A stretch of 5,869 nt of DNA from Methanosarcinales archaeon (GTDB lineage: Archaea > Halobacteriota > Methanosarcinia > Methanosarcinales > Methanogasteraceae). The stretch is taken from NCBI GenBank assembly GCA_030606635.1, contig JAUWGA010000110.1, forward strand, positions 1-5,869. Reading direction: 5' to 3'. The notes beneath the pieces were generated by a model. The model saw only the letters and a program-made list of their open reading frames with translations, was not told the origin of the DNA and ran no database searches. The position numbers were made by a program, and so were the translations under genes. Below are positions 1 to 5,373 of the stretch, in pieces. The first letter of the stretch is position 1. Each line of letters starts with the position of its first letter.

Positions 1-156
1 GTCGAACGGGTGGTGCGCGGCGGAAGGCGGATCGTGTACGTGGACGTTCCCCCAAACGAGAAGGGGCTTGCGATCGGCAGGGATGGCAGAAACATCGAAA
101 AGATGCGGATGCTTGCACAGCGGCACCACAACATCGACGACGTGATAATCAGATAA
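1..156 (+). CDS. nusA: NusA-like KH-domain transcription factor, C-terminal part (5' end outside window)
   Basis: Frame 1 is open from the first base to a TAA at 154-156 and gives the last 51 residues of a protein whose start lies outside the window. The visible part carries VDVPPNEKGLAIGRDGRNIE, a KH-domain RNA-binding loop of the G-x-x-G type (IGRDGRN). It ends with a stretch containing RHHNIDDVIIR, typical of the second KH domain of archaeal NusA-like proteins. These short proteins contain only the KH portion of bacterial NusA. They are thought to bind RNA during transcription elongation or termination, although the archaeal role is less well defined. The gene lies 34 nt before rps12, which is the usual archaeal order (RNA polymerase genes, L30e, nusA, rps12, rps7). 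That context makes the call secure although the N-terminus is unseen. Confidence 0.9.
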   Translation, partial: VERVVRGGRRIVYVDVPPNEKGLAIGRDGRNIEKMRMLAQRHHNIDDVIIR

Positions 157-177
157 GGTTTAAGTTCGAGATCAAGA

Positions 178-184
178 GAGGAGG
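178..184 (+). promoter_or_regulatory. Shine-Dalgarno site of rps12
   Basis: GAGGAGG lies 6 nt before the rps12 ATG and is complementary to the CCUCC core of the archaeal 16S rRNA tail. It fixes the start at 191. Confidence 0.85.
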
Positions 185-190
185 AATAAC

Positions 191-619
191 ATGGGCAAAG
201 GAAAATATGCAGCTCGCAAACTACAAAAAGACAGAAAGAAAGCCAGATGGAGCGATCGTAACTACAGCAGCCGCGCTCTCCGCCTGAATATCAAGGCAGA
301 TCCGCTCATCGGCGCTCCGCAGGGGCGAGGAATCGTGCTCCAGAAGGTCGGGGTTGAGGCAAAACAGCCAAATTCAGCGATCCGCAAGTGCGTCCGGATA
401 CAGCTAATCAAGAATGGAAAGCAGGTTACCGCATTCTGTCCGGGCGACGGCGCTATCAACTTCATCGATGAGCACGACGAGGTAACGGTCGAGCGTATCG
501 GCGGAATGATGTCAGGTTCCATGGGCGACCTGCCCGGTGTCAGATTCAAGGTGACCGCTGTAAACGATGTCTCGCTTCGCGAGATGGTGATCGGGCGGAG
601 AGAGAAACCAATCAGGTGA
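191..619 (+). CDS. rps12: 30S ribosomal protein uS12 (S12)
   Basis: A 142-residue protein, the normal length for archaeal uS12. It is a core small-subunit protein at the decoding centre, where it helps monitor codon-anticodon pairing. The family signature is intact: KQPNSAIRK at residues 58-66, then CPGDGAINFIDEHDEV, and MGDLPGVRFKV around residues 111-121. The loop with PNS and the loop with PGVRF are the two that approach the A site. The basic N-terminus (GKGKYAARKLQKDRKKARW) is the archaeal/eukaryotic-type extension. The start at 191 is supported by a strong Shine-Dalgarno site 6 nt upstream. The gene follows nusA by 34 nt, and its TGA stop sits inside the ribosome binding site of rps7. 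Co-transcription with both neighbours is therefore likely. Nothing is truncated or missing. Confidence 0.98.
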   Translation: MGKGKYAARKLQKDRKKARWSDRNYSSRALRLNIKADPLIGAPQGRGIVLQKVGVEAKQPNSAIRKCVRIQLIKNGKQVTAFCPGDGAINFIDEHDEVTVERIGGMMSGSMGDLPGVRFKVTAVNDVSLREMVIGRREKPIR

Positions 620-621
620 TC
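614..621 (+). promoter_or_regulatory. Extended Shine-Dalgarno site of rps7, overlapping the rps12 stop
   Basis: AGGTGATC is a perfect 8-nt match to the GAUCACCU part of the archaeal 16S rRNA 3' tail. It ends 2 nt before the rps7 ATG, and the TGA stop of rps12 (617-619) lies inside it. A ribosome finishing rps12 would stand on the rps7 initiation site, which suggests translational coupling. Confidence 0.75.
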
Positions 622-623
622 AG

Positions 624-1184
624 ATGGATAAGTTGTTTGACAAATGGGATCTATCAGAGGTCGAAGCCAAGGATATGGGGACCAGGAGATATGTGGATCT
701 CAGTCCGAGAATCGTGCTGCATACCGGCGGCAAACACAGCAGCCAGCAGTTCAACAAGTCCAGTGTACCGATCGTTGAACGGCTGATCAACAAGATCATG
801 CAGAAAGCGGCGAACACAGGTAAAAAGCAGCGTGCTTACAGCATCGTCGTATCCGCATTCGATATCATTCATGAGAAGACCGGGCAGAACCCGGTCCAGG
901 CTCTCGTCGATGCTATCGCCAATGCGGGACCCCGGGAGGAGGTGGTCCGTCTCAAATATGGTGGGATCGCTGTGCCGAAGGCTGTCGATACATCGCCCCA
1001 GCGCAGAGTGGATATCGCTCTGCGGTTCATCGCCGAAGGGGCGCGCCGTTCCGCATTCAAGAGCAAGCGATCGATGGTAACGAGTCTCGCTGATGAGATC
1101 ATGGCTGCTGCATCGTATGATGTGAGAAGTTATTCGATCAACCAGAAGCAGAGCCTCGAGAGGGTCGCAAAGTCCGCGCGGTGA
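624..1184 (+). CDS. rps7: 30S ribosomal protein uS7 (S7)
   Basis: A 186-residue protein, within the usual archaeal range. uS7 is the primary 16S rRNA-binding protein of the head of the small subunit and touches the E-site tRNA and mRNA exit region. The strongest family match is the block at residues 89-114 (NPVQALVDAIANAG, then PREEVVRLKYGG). It is followed by AVPKAVDTSPQRRVDIALRF and a basic C-terminal helix ending KQSLERVAKSAR. The archaeal N-terminal extension (MDKLFDKWDLSEVEAKDMG) is present. The ATG at 624 is 4 nt after the rps12 stop and directly behind an extended Shine-Dalgarno site. In most euryarchaea fusA and tuf follow. Here the strand ends in a non-coding junction, so this seems to be the last gene of the local operon. 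Confidence 0.98.
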   Translation: MDKLFDKWDLSEVEAKDMGTRRYVDLSPRIVLHTGGKHSSQQFNKSSVPIVERLINKIMQKAANTGKKQRAYSIVVSAFDIIHEKTGQNPVQALVDAIANAGPREEVVRLKYGGIAVPKAVDTSPQRRVDIALRFIAEGARRSAFKSKRSMVTSLADEIMAAASYDVRSYSINQKQSLERVAKSAR

Positions 1185-1203
1185 GTCAGAAGTACGTGTT
1201 CGG

Positions 1204-1230
1204 GGACACCGTCTAAAAATCCGAGTGTCC
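1204..1230 (+). terminator. Possible stem-loop after rps7
   Basis: GGACAC (1204-1209) is complementary to GTGTCC (1225-1230), with a 15-nt A-rich loop, starting 20 nt after the rps7 stop. No T-run follows directly; the nearest T-rich stretch is TTTTGGATTTT at 1346-1356. It could be a processing or termination structure, or chance. Confidence 0.3.
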
Positions 1231-1234
1231 GGTC

Positions 1235-1298
1235 ACCGCGGAGGGCGCAGAGTTTCAAGATCGATCCGATCCTCTGCGTTCTCCTCGCGCTCTGCGGT
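1235..1298. repeat. Imperfect inverted repeat of the CGCAGAG intergenic family
   Basis: The left arm ACCGCGGAGGGCGCAGAG (1235-1252) is matched by a right arm at 1272-1298. CGCAGAG pairs with CTCTGCG (1272-1278), and the outer ACCGC pairs with GCGGT (1294-1298). The right arm has about 9 extra bases in the middle. From memory, tracts built from alternating GAG/GCG units like this are scattered in intergenic DNA of many bacteria and archaea and are often mistaken for short genes. Their function is not known to me. Confidence 0.6.
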
Positions 1299-1448
1299 AA
1301 CGGCTCTGTCGTCGACGCTTGCGTTAAAATTTAGAGACATGGTGCTTTTGGATTTTCCGACTGTGCCGTGTTCGAGTAATCTGTGGTAATTTGCCGCGGA
1401 ATGTATTAGCAAAGCCGTTGGTAGCGCGCGGAGAAAAAACAGCAGGGG

Positions 1449-1475
1449 TTCTGCGTTCCTGTGGTCTCTGTGTGA
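1449..1475. repeat. Second, diverged copy of the CGCAGAG-type repeat
   Basis: This tract shares the exact 9-mer TCTGCGTTC (1450-1458) with 1273-1281 in the same orientation. It continues with CTGTGGTCTCTGTGTGA, a decayed version of the CTC/CTG/GCG pattern of the first copy. A shorter related piece may be AATCTGTGGTAATTTG near 1378-1393. Confidence 0.45.
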
Positions 1476-1493
1476 GAATACCAAAAAACTCAC
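1472..1493 (-). terminator. Possible terminator of the minus-strand ABC ATPase transcript
   Basis: Read on the minus strand, GTGAG and CTCAC form a 5-bp stem around a loop that contains a run of six T (1483-1488). The T-run begins about 24 nt after the ATPase stop. Archaeal termination depends mainly on U-rich stretches, so this is the best candidate here, but the signal is modest. Confidence 0.4.
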
Positions 1494-1511
1494 GTTATTG
1501 AGCAGGTTCGA

Positions 1512-2294
1512 TCAGATGCCAGTCCAGCAGACGGTCTCGCCGCATCCCCTTGCCTGCTCTTCCCCAAGCAAGCCCAGGAGGCGCTCGCGTATCACGTTCA
1601 CTTCAACACTCGTCCTCAGTCGCGGTCTCTCGAGATCGACTTTTAGGATCTCACGGATCTCTCCGGGTCTTGCAGATAACACAACCACCCGGTCAGCGAG
1701 ATAGACCGCTTCATCGATGCTGTGCGTGATGAAGAGCACGGTCTTTCGCGTCTCGCACCATATTCGCAGCAGTTCGCCTTGCAGGAAGTTTCTTGTCTGG
1801 GCATCGACCGATCCGAACGGCTCATCCATCAGGAGCACTTTCGGATCATTTGCAAGCGCCCGTGCAATCGCAACCCTCTGCCGCATCCCTCCTGAAAGCT
1901 CATACGGATAACTGCACTTGAACGCTTCCAGCCCGACCAGTTCCAGATATTTCAGCGCGATTTTGTGCCGCTTCTCCTTCGACTCCCCCTTCATCTCCAG
2001 CCCGAAAGCGATGTTATCGATTATCGTTCTCCATGGAAATAGCGAATACTCCTGAAATACCATGCCCCGCTCCGGATCTGGCGATTTTATCGTCTTGCCC
2101 TCAAGGAGCACCTCCCCGGAGGTCGGTTGATCAAGCCCGGCAACGATCCGCAGGAGTGTCGTCTTGCCGCAGCCAGACGGTCCGATAAAGCAGAGAAACT
2201 CCTTGTCAAAGACCTCGAGGTTGATATTCCGAAGCGCTTCGACCGGTCCACTCTCTGATTCAAAGACCCTCGAGACATTGGCTATCGTGAGCAT
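1512..2294 (-). CDS. ABC transporter ATPase, SsuB/TauB/NrtD/ThiZ class
   Basis: A 260-residue cytoplasmic nucleotide-binding subunit that hydrolyses ATP to drive a membrane importer. All motifs are present: Walker A GPSGCGKT (38-45), Q-loop Q81 in MVFQEYSLFPW, signature LSGGM (133-137) followed by RQR, Walker B VLLMDE (153-158) and switch H191 in FITHS. FQEYSLFPWRTIIDNIAFGLEMKG is typical of the nitrate/sulfonate/taurine and pyrimidine-precursor importer ATPases. The D-loop reads SVD where ALD is more usual. The gene starts 15 nt after the thiL stop, so it is very likely on the same mRNA. I find no Shine-Dalgarno site in the spacer TTCCAAAATATAATT. No permease or binding-protein gene is adjacent, so the substrate is not shown. 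Linkage to thiL favours a thiamine-precursor importer (ThiZ-like) by inference only. Confidence 0.92.
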   Translation of the reverse strand: MLTIANVSRVFESESGPVEALRNINLEVFDKEFLCFIGPSGCGKTTLLRIVAGLDQPTSGEVLLEGKTIKSPDPERGMVFQEYSLFPWRTIIDNIAFGLEMKGESKEKRHKIALKYLELVGLEAFKCSYPYELSGGMRQRVAIARALANDPKVLLMDEPFGSVDAQTRNFLQGELLRIWCETRKTVLFITHSIDEAVYLADRVVVLSARPGEIREILKVDLERPRLRTSVEVNVIRERLLGLLGEEQARGCGETVCWTGI

Positions 2295-2309
2295 AATTAT
2301 ATTTTGGAA

Positions 2310-3218
2310 TCATAATGATCGATAACCTTTTCGCTCGATCTCTCTCGTCCCGTCAAGTGTTATTCCCCCCACCTGCACCGCCCCGATAACGGTCAGTTCA
2401 CATGCATCCCGGGCATCCACAAGTCTCTCTGGCGCAACCGTGAAGAGCAACTCGAAGTCCCCGCCAGCATACAGTACCAGCTCAAGATCCTTGCCAGTGT
2501 CCAGTACCGGCAGCACCGGAAGCGAGTCTGCATGTATCGTAAATCCGCATCCGTTCACCTCTGCCAGTTGATAGAGCGATTCGGAAAGGCCGTCGCTGTT
2601 ATCCATCATCGAGGTGACCGCTTTCGATTCTGCAAGTCTTATTCCCTCGGCTATGCGTGGAGTAGGCTCGAATAATGTCTTCACCGCAACCGGATCGTCC
2701 GCAGCCAGCCCCAATTCCAGTGCCCTCATGCCGGCGCCTGCGGTTCCAAGATACCCTGTGACGCAGACCAGATCACCGATCTGCGCGCCACGCCTCCTGA
2801 GTATCCGATCCTTTCGCACACGCCCAAGCGCAGTTCCCGTGATCGTCAGTTCCTGATGCGAATCCGTGTCCCCGCCGATGATAGCTGTGCCGCATTTGCG
2901 TGCACAATCACTTAATCCCTCGATAATCGATTCCACGAATGCCTGCGGAAGGTCTGGAAGCCCGGTCGATACGAGCAGTCCACAGGGGTGCGCACCCATC
3001 GCGGCGATATCACTTAATGTGCCTGCCGCAGACATCCAGCCGATCTGCCATGCGCTCATCTCCTCCGGAAAGTCAGTCGTCCGGTGGAACATATCTGTGG
3101 TTGCGACCAGATATTCGGCATCTGTGATATCGATTACGGCACAGTCCTCAAATTCGATATCCAGATTCCGGATGATCGCCCCGACGACCGCGGTCTCACC
3201 GAGTTCGTAGATAGTCAT
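2310..3218 (-). CDS. thiL: Thiamine-monophosphate kinase
   Basis: A 302-residue protein of the PurM/ThiL superfamily. ThiL phosphorylates thiamine monophosphate with ATP to give thiamine diphosphate, the last step of cofactor synthesis, in the cytoplasm. Visible motifs are EDCAVI (24-29), TTDMFHRTTDFP (40-51), TLSDIAAMGA (67-76) with metal-site D70, IGGDT (114-118), DNSDGL (206-211) and GGDFELLF (252-259). The N-terminal acidic motif is usually G-x-G-D-D-C/A-A; here it reads EFEDCA, without the glycines and with Glu for the first Asp. The start at 3218 is set by AGAGGT 4 nt upstream, and the protein begins with YELGE as ThiL proteins normally do. The gene lies 71 nt after the lipoprotein gene, behind a strong stem-loop, and 15 nt before the ABC ATPase. 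PurM-fold relatives such as HypE are less likely given the DNSDGL and GGDFELLF motifs. Confidence 0.93.
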   Translation of the reverse strand: MTIYELGETAVVGAIIRNLDIEFEDCAVIDITDAEYLVATTDMFHRTTDFPEEMSAWQIGWMSAAGTLSDIAAMGAHPCGLLVSTGLPDLPQAFVESIIEGLSDCARKCGTAIIGGDTDSHQELTITGTALGRVRKDRILRRRGAQIGDLVCVTGYLGTAGAGMRALELGLAADDPVAVKTLFEPTPRIAEGIRLAESKAVTSMMDNSDGLSESLYQLAEVNGCGFTIHADSLPVLPVLDTGKDLELVLYAGGDFELLFTVAPERLVDARDACELTVIGAVQVGGITLDGTREIERKGYRSL

Positions 3219-3222
3219 GATA

Positions 3223-3228
3223 ACCTCT
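3223..3228 (-). promoter_or_regulatory. Shine-Dalgarno site of thiL
   Basis: On the minus strand AGAGGT ends 4 nt (TATC) before the thiL ATG. It supports the start at 3218. Confidence 0.7.
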
Positions 3229-3234
3229 GGTGGC

Positions 3235-3263
3235 GCCGACCCAACACTGGCGTTTGGGCCGGC
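3235..3263 (-). promoter_or_regulatory. Strong stem-loop in the leader of thiL
   Basis: Read on the minus strand, GCCGGCCCAA pairs with TTGGGTCGGC across a 9-nt loop (ACGCCAGTG). This gives a 10-bp stem with nine Watson-Crick pairs and one G-U pair. On the plus strand the same position would be an A-C mismatch, so the structure suits the RNA of the strand that carries thiL. It ends 6 nt before the Shine-Dalgarno site and lies 26 nt after the lipoprotein stop. It could be a terminator or processing site between the two genes, or a control on thiL translation. There is no T-run behind it, and I do not see the conserved cores of a TPP riboswitch. Confidence 0.55.
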
Positions 3264-3289
3264 AGCTTCCGGACTTGTACCTGTAACGA

Positions 3290-4360
3290 TCAGATCGAGT
3301 TTGCGATATCGATCAGCTCTTCCTGGTCAAGCGAACTTGCAAGCATGTAATCACGCGTACCATCATTCCACTGAAGCACCACAGTCTTGCCAAACGCTGT
3401 TTCCATCGTCGTCACCGTGCAGTCGTATCCATCACCAACCGTGATCGTTTCGTTATCACCTTCAGGCATCGGCATCGTCTCTGCGGATTCGTTGTATGCG
3501 CTCTCTACCAGTTGAACCATTGTGAGCTGCGCTGCTAGCATGTTTTCATCGGTAGCATTGCCGTATACAAGGACCACCCCGTCCTCGGATGCCGAAACAG
3601 GGGTAACCATGACGCTATCTACTTCGTAGCCCGACGGCAGATATACTGGCTCCTTAATATCAAACGAGACCTCTGCCTGCGCCTCTTCGATGGTCATAGT
3701 CGCAGGTGTCGCTGTCTCGTCTGTCGATTCGACGGTTGCGCCTTCCGGTATCTCGAATTCGAATGTGCTGTTCGGGATATCCACATTGAACTCTATGTCC
3801 TGATACTCCATACTCATCATGAGTTCGCCATTCTGGTACGTCTCGATCTTAAGTGGCATCCAGTTCCATTTATCGAGCCACACCTCAACTGACATAGGCA
3901 TACCCTCTGGTGTCGCCGTAATCCTGTGACATTGGCGCCCCGAGACTCTACCAGTTCCATTCGAAACGATCGCGCAGGTGTCGAGCAGATCCTTAAGGAA
4001 CAAGGCATCCCTGGACCGGTTCGTCTGTGCATACGCAGGAATGCTTTCTGTCTTTACCAGGTTCTCAGAAGGATCATACATCCAGATGTGCGTGCCATTC
4101 GAAACCATGACCTGTCCAGCAACTTCGGAAGGTTCTGTATATTCCATCCGGATCATGTTCGGCTGCTTGTACGCATAGTCCATGACCATGGTCTCATTGT
4201 TGCTTGTCATGACCATGTTGCAGGTGAAACTCTGCACACTGTCCTGATGCATCATAATCTGCTGCTCAATCTGTTCGGAAGTGAGTTCATCATCGACGCA
4301 TCCAGCCATCAGAAGCGAGATGCCGATGATTGTGATTAAGAGTACGTTTATTGCCTTCAT
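3290..4360 (-). CDS. Secreted lipoprotein: LolA/LppX-like domain plus DUF4367 domain
   Basis: A 356-residue protein starting MKAINVLLITIIGISLLMAG followed by C21. This is a short basic start, a hydrophobic core and a lipobox (LMAGC), so the mature protein is probably lipid-anchored outside the membrane. Residues about 25-205 resemble the LolA-like beta-sheet fold (DSVQSFTCNM, YKQPNMIRMEY, GQVMVSNGTHIWMYDP, WLDKWNWMPLKIE, TFEFEIPEGA). After an acidic/Thr-rich linker, residues about 222-356 match the DUF4367 pattern: YLPSGYEVDSV, then RDYMLASSLDQEELIDIANS near the end. Eight N-x-S/T sequons (N55, 88, 114, 134, 197, 268, 290, 303) fit an exported glycoprotein. A longer reading frame reaches back to 4450, but it would place 30 non-signal residues before the lipobox and overlap the PAP2 gene. 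The molecular role is not known; binding of a lipid or other hydrophobic ligand is a guess from the fold. Confidence 0.85.
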   Translation of the reverse strand: MKAINVLLITIIGISLLMAGCVDDELTSEQIEQQIMMHQDSVQSFTCNMVMTSNNETMVMDYAYKQPNMIRMEYTEPSEVAGQVMVSNGTHIWMYDPSENLVKTESIPAYAQTNRSRDALFLKDLLDTCAIVSNGTGRVSGRQCHRITATPEGMPMSVEVWLDKWNWMPLKIETYQNGELMMSMEYQDIEFNVDIPNSTFEFEIPEGATVESTDETATPATMTIEEAQAEVSFDIKEPVYLPSGYEVDSVMVTPVSASEDGVVLVYGNATDENMLAAQLTMVQLVESAYNESAETMPMPEGDNETITVGDGYDCTVTTMETAFGKTVVLQWNDGTRDYMLASSLDQEELIDIANSI

Positions 4361-4383
4361 TAGTGGAACTGGCGAGTCTCTGG

Positions 4384-4390
4384 TTAATAA
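4384..4390 (-). promoter_or_regulatory. TATA-like element of the lipoprotein gene
   Basis: TTATTAA on the minus strand lies 24-30 nt before the A of the ATG, the spacing expected between an archaeal TATA box and its transcription start. There is no clear Shine-Dalgarno site in GAGACTCGCCAGTTCCACTA. Transcription would then begin at or next to the start codon, giving a leaderless mRNA. The same 7-mer stands at nearly the same distance before the PAP2 gene. Confidence 0.5.
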
Positions 4391-4407
4391 GGTTATGGTC
4401 GGCACGG

Positions 4408-5349
4408 TCACAGCACGCTGTGCTCGATCTCCGCACCGCATTGCGGGCATCTCACAGATCGCAGATGCGGCACGATCGCGATATTACAGGCACACGCGGT
4501 GCAGACAACTGTCTCCTCAACACCGATCAACCGCTCAAACCGCACAGCAACGCTATTCATATATTCAAGGATCGGCTCGCCATAGTGTTTTGCGGTGTAG
4601 AATGTGAAGAATGAGAGCATCATACCAGCCACAATATCTGTCGCCCAGTGCACCCCGAGATACAGCGTGGCAAAGACGATTGTAAGGAATGTGAATGCCA
4701 GAAATGCTGTGTACCTGCGAAGGTCTGTTGTGTTGATGACCAGCAGCGCGCCGAAGACAAGTGCTGCATGAAGACTCGGGAAACAGTTGTCGAGAGGGTC
4801 CACGGTGGTGATGCCTTCATAGATCATCGGATGCAGTTCATACATGAGTGGCTGGACGCCGGACAGCGTGTAACCTGTGACCTTGACCGGGAAGAGCAGG
4901 TAAAACGGGAACGCGATCAGATAATTGAGTATGAAAACGAGAGAAAACAATTTTAGCGCCCTCATCTGTTCTGTGTATGCAAGTATGAGGAATGTGAAGA
5001 TCATAACCGATGAGAAGAGTACCAGATACACAAACGTCATCAGATACGTGAGCGCGGGATACATACAGCTTTGGAAGACCGCAACCACATCTCCTTCGAT
5101 GTATTCGATGTAATGGGTGCAGTCATAGTTCACAAACAGGTTCAGTTCCCGCTGTATCGGAAACTGCGCCTGCATCAGCCCGTACACGATGGCGGCTAAC
5201 AGTACGTAGGGCCAGTACCCGTTTATCAACTGCCTTGCCGTATGTCCACGCTTCTTTCTGCGGCATTCCCCTGGCACAAAAGCCAGAAAGTACAATGCAA
5301 GCATAATCAGGGTGGAAACTATGATAATAAAACTCAACTGCCACGCCAT
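4408..5349 (-). CDS. PAP2-superfamily (AUR1/PAP2_3-like) membrane phosphatase with C-terminal zinc ribbon
   Basis: A 313-residue multi-pass membrane protein. Hydrophobic segments lie near residues 5-25, 47-62, 98-124, 133-155, 195-206, 213-232 and 238-255. The acid-phosphatase core motifs are present: NCFPSLHAA (H194 in the PSxH motif), then LGVHWATDIVAG (H234 nucleophile, D238 partner). The first motif, KxxxxxxRP, is not evident; K156 in LLFPVKVTGY may stand in its place, as in the AUR1/PAP2_3 branch. Such enzymes remove or transfer phosphate on lipid or polyprenyl substrates, so membrane-lipid or glycan-carrier recycling is plausible. The substrate is not shown. The C-terminus adds a soluble tail with C283/C286 and C301/C304, a likely zinc ribbon (CTAC, CPQC) that is not part of the basic PAP2 fold. 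The gene ends 47 nt before the lipoprotein start. Confidence 0.85.
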   Translation of the reverse strand: MAWQLSFIIIVSTLIMLALYFLAFVPGECRRKKRGHTARQLINGYWPYVLLAAIVYGLMQAQFPIQRELNLFVNYDCTHYIEYIEGDVVAVFQSCMYPALTYLMTFVYLVLFSSVMIFTFLILAYTEQMRALKLFSLVFILNYLIAFPFYLLFPVKVTGYTLSGVQPLMYELHPMIYEGITTVDPLDNCFPSLHAALVFGALLVINTTDLRRYTAFLAFTFLTIVFATLYLGVHWATDIVAGMMLSFFTFYTAKHYGEPILEYMNSVAVRFERLIGVEETVVCTACACNIAIVPHLRSVRCPQCGAEIEHSVL

Positions 5350-5373
5350 TATGATTACCTGTCCTCTGCGATT

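Larger units (their letters stand above)
1185..1511. other. Convergent intergenic region with repeats, no credible gene
   Basis: This 327-bp stretch lies between the ends of rps7 (+) and the ABC ATPase gene (-). I see no tRNA, no rRNA and no ribosome binding site before a plausible start. The only sizeable frame is on the minus strand at 1233-1493. It reads through CGCAGAG-type repeats and gives HRDHRNAEP and AEREENAED, the kind of low-complexity peptide these repeats encode by chance. The region holds the inverted repeats and T-rich stretches listed separately. It must contain transcription stops for both flanking operons. Confidence 0.7.

Noticed and set aside
1233..1493. An 86-codon open frame on the minus strand in the gap between rps7 and the ABC ATPase gene
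   Set aside because: Its ends are translations of the CGCAGAG-type repeats (HRDHRNAEP, AEREENAEDRIDLE). It has no ribosome binding site and no family resemblance, and such repeats commonly yield false small genes.
3219..3289. A TPP riboswitch before thiL
   Set aside because: The conserved TPP-aptamer cores (CUGAGA-type and ACCUGA-type strings) are absent, and the 71-nt spacer is taken up mainly by one simple hairpin.
3926..4339. A 137-codon plus-strand frame opposite the lipoprotein gene
   Set aside because: It is antisense to a gene with a signal peptide and recognisable domains, has no ribosome binding site, and matches no family I recognise.
4361..4450. A 30-residue N-terminal extension of the lipoprotein frame
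   Set aside because: It would put a basic, non-signal stretch before a perfect lipobox signal peptide and overlap the end of the PAP2 gene. The ATG at 4360 also has a TATA-like box at the right distance.
4648..4956. A cysteine-rich plus-strand frame (KECECQKCCVPAKVCC) that looks like a small metal-binding protein
   Set aside because: It lies wholly antisense to the PAP2 gene, whose membrane segments and catalytic motifs are clear on the other strand. The cysteines are reverse-strand readings of its Ala, Thr and similar codons.
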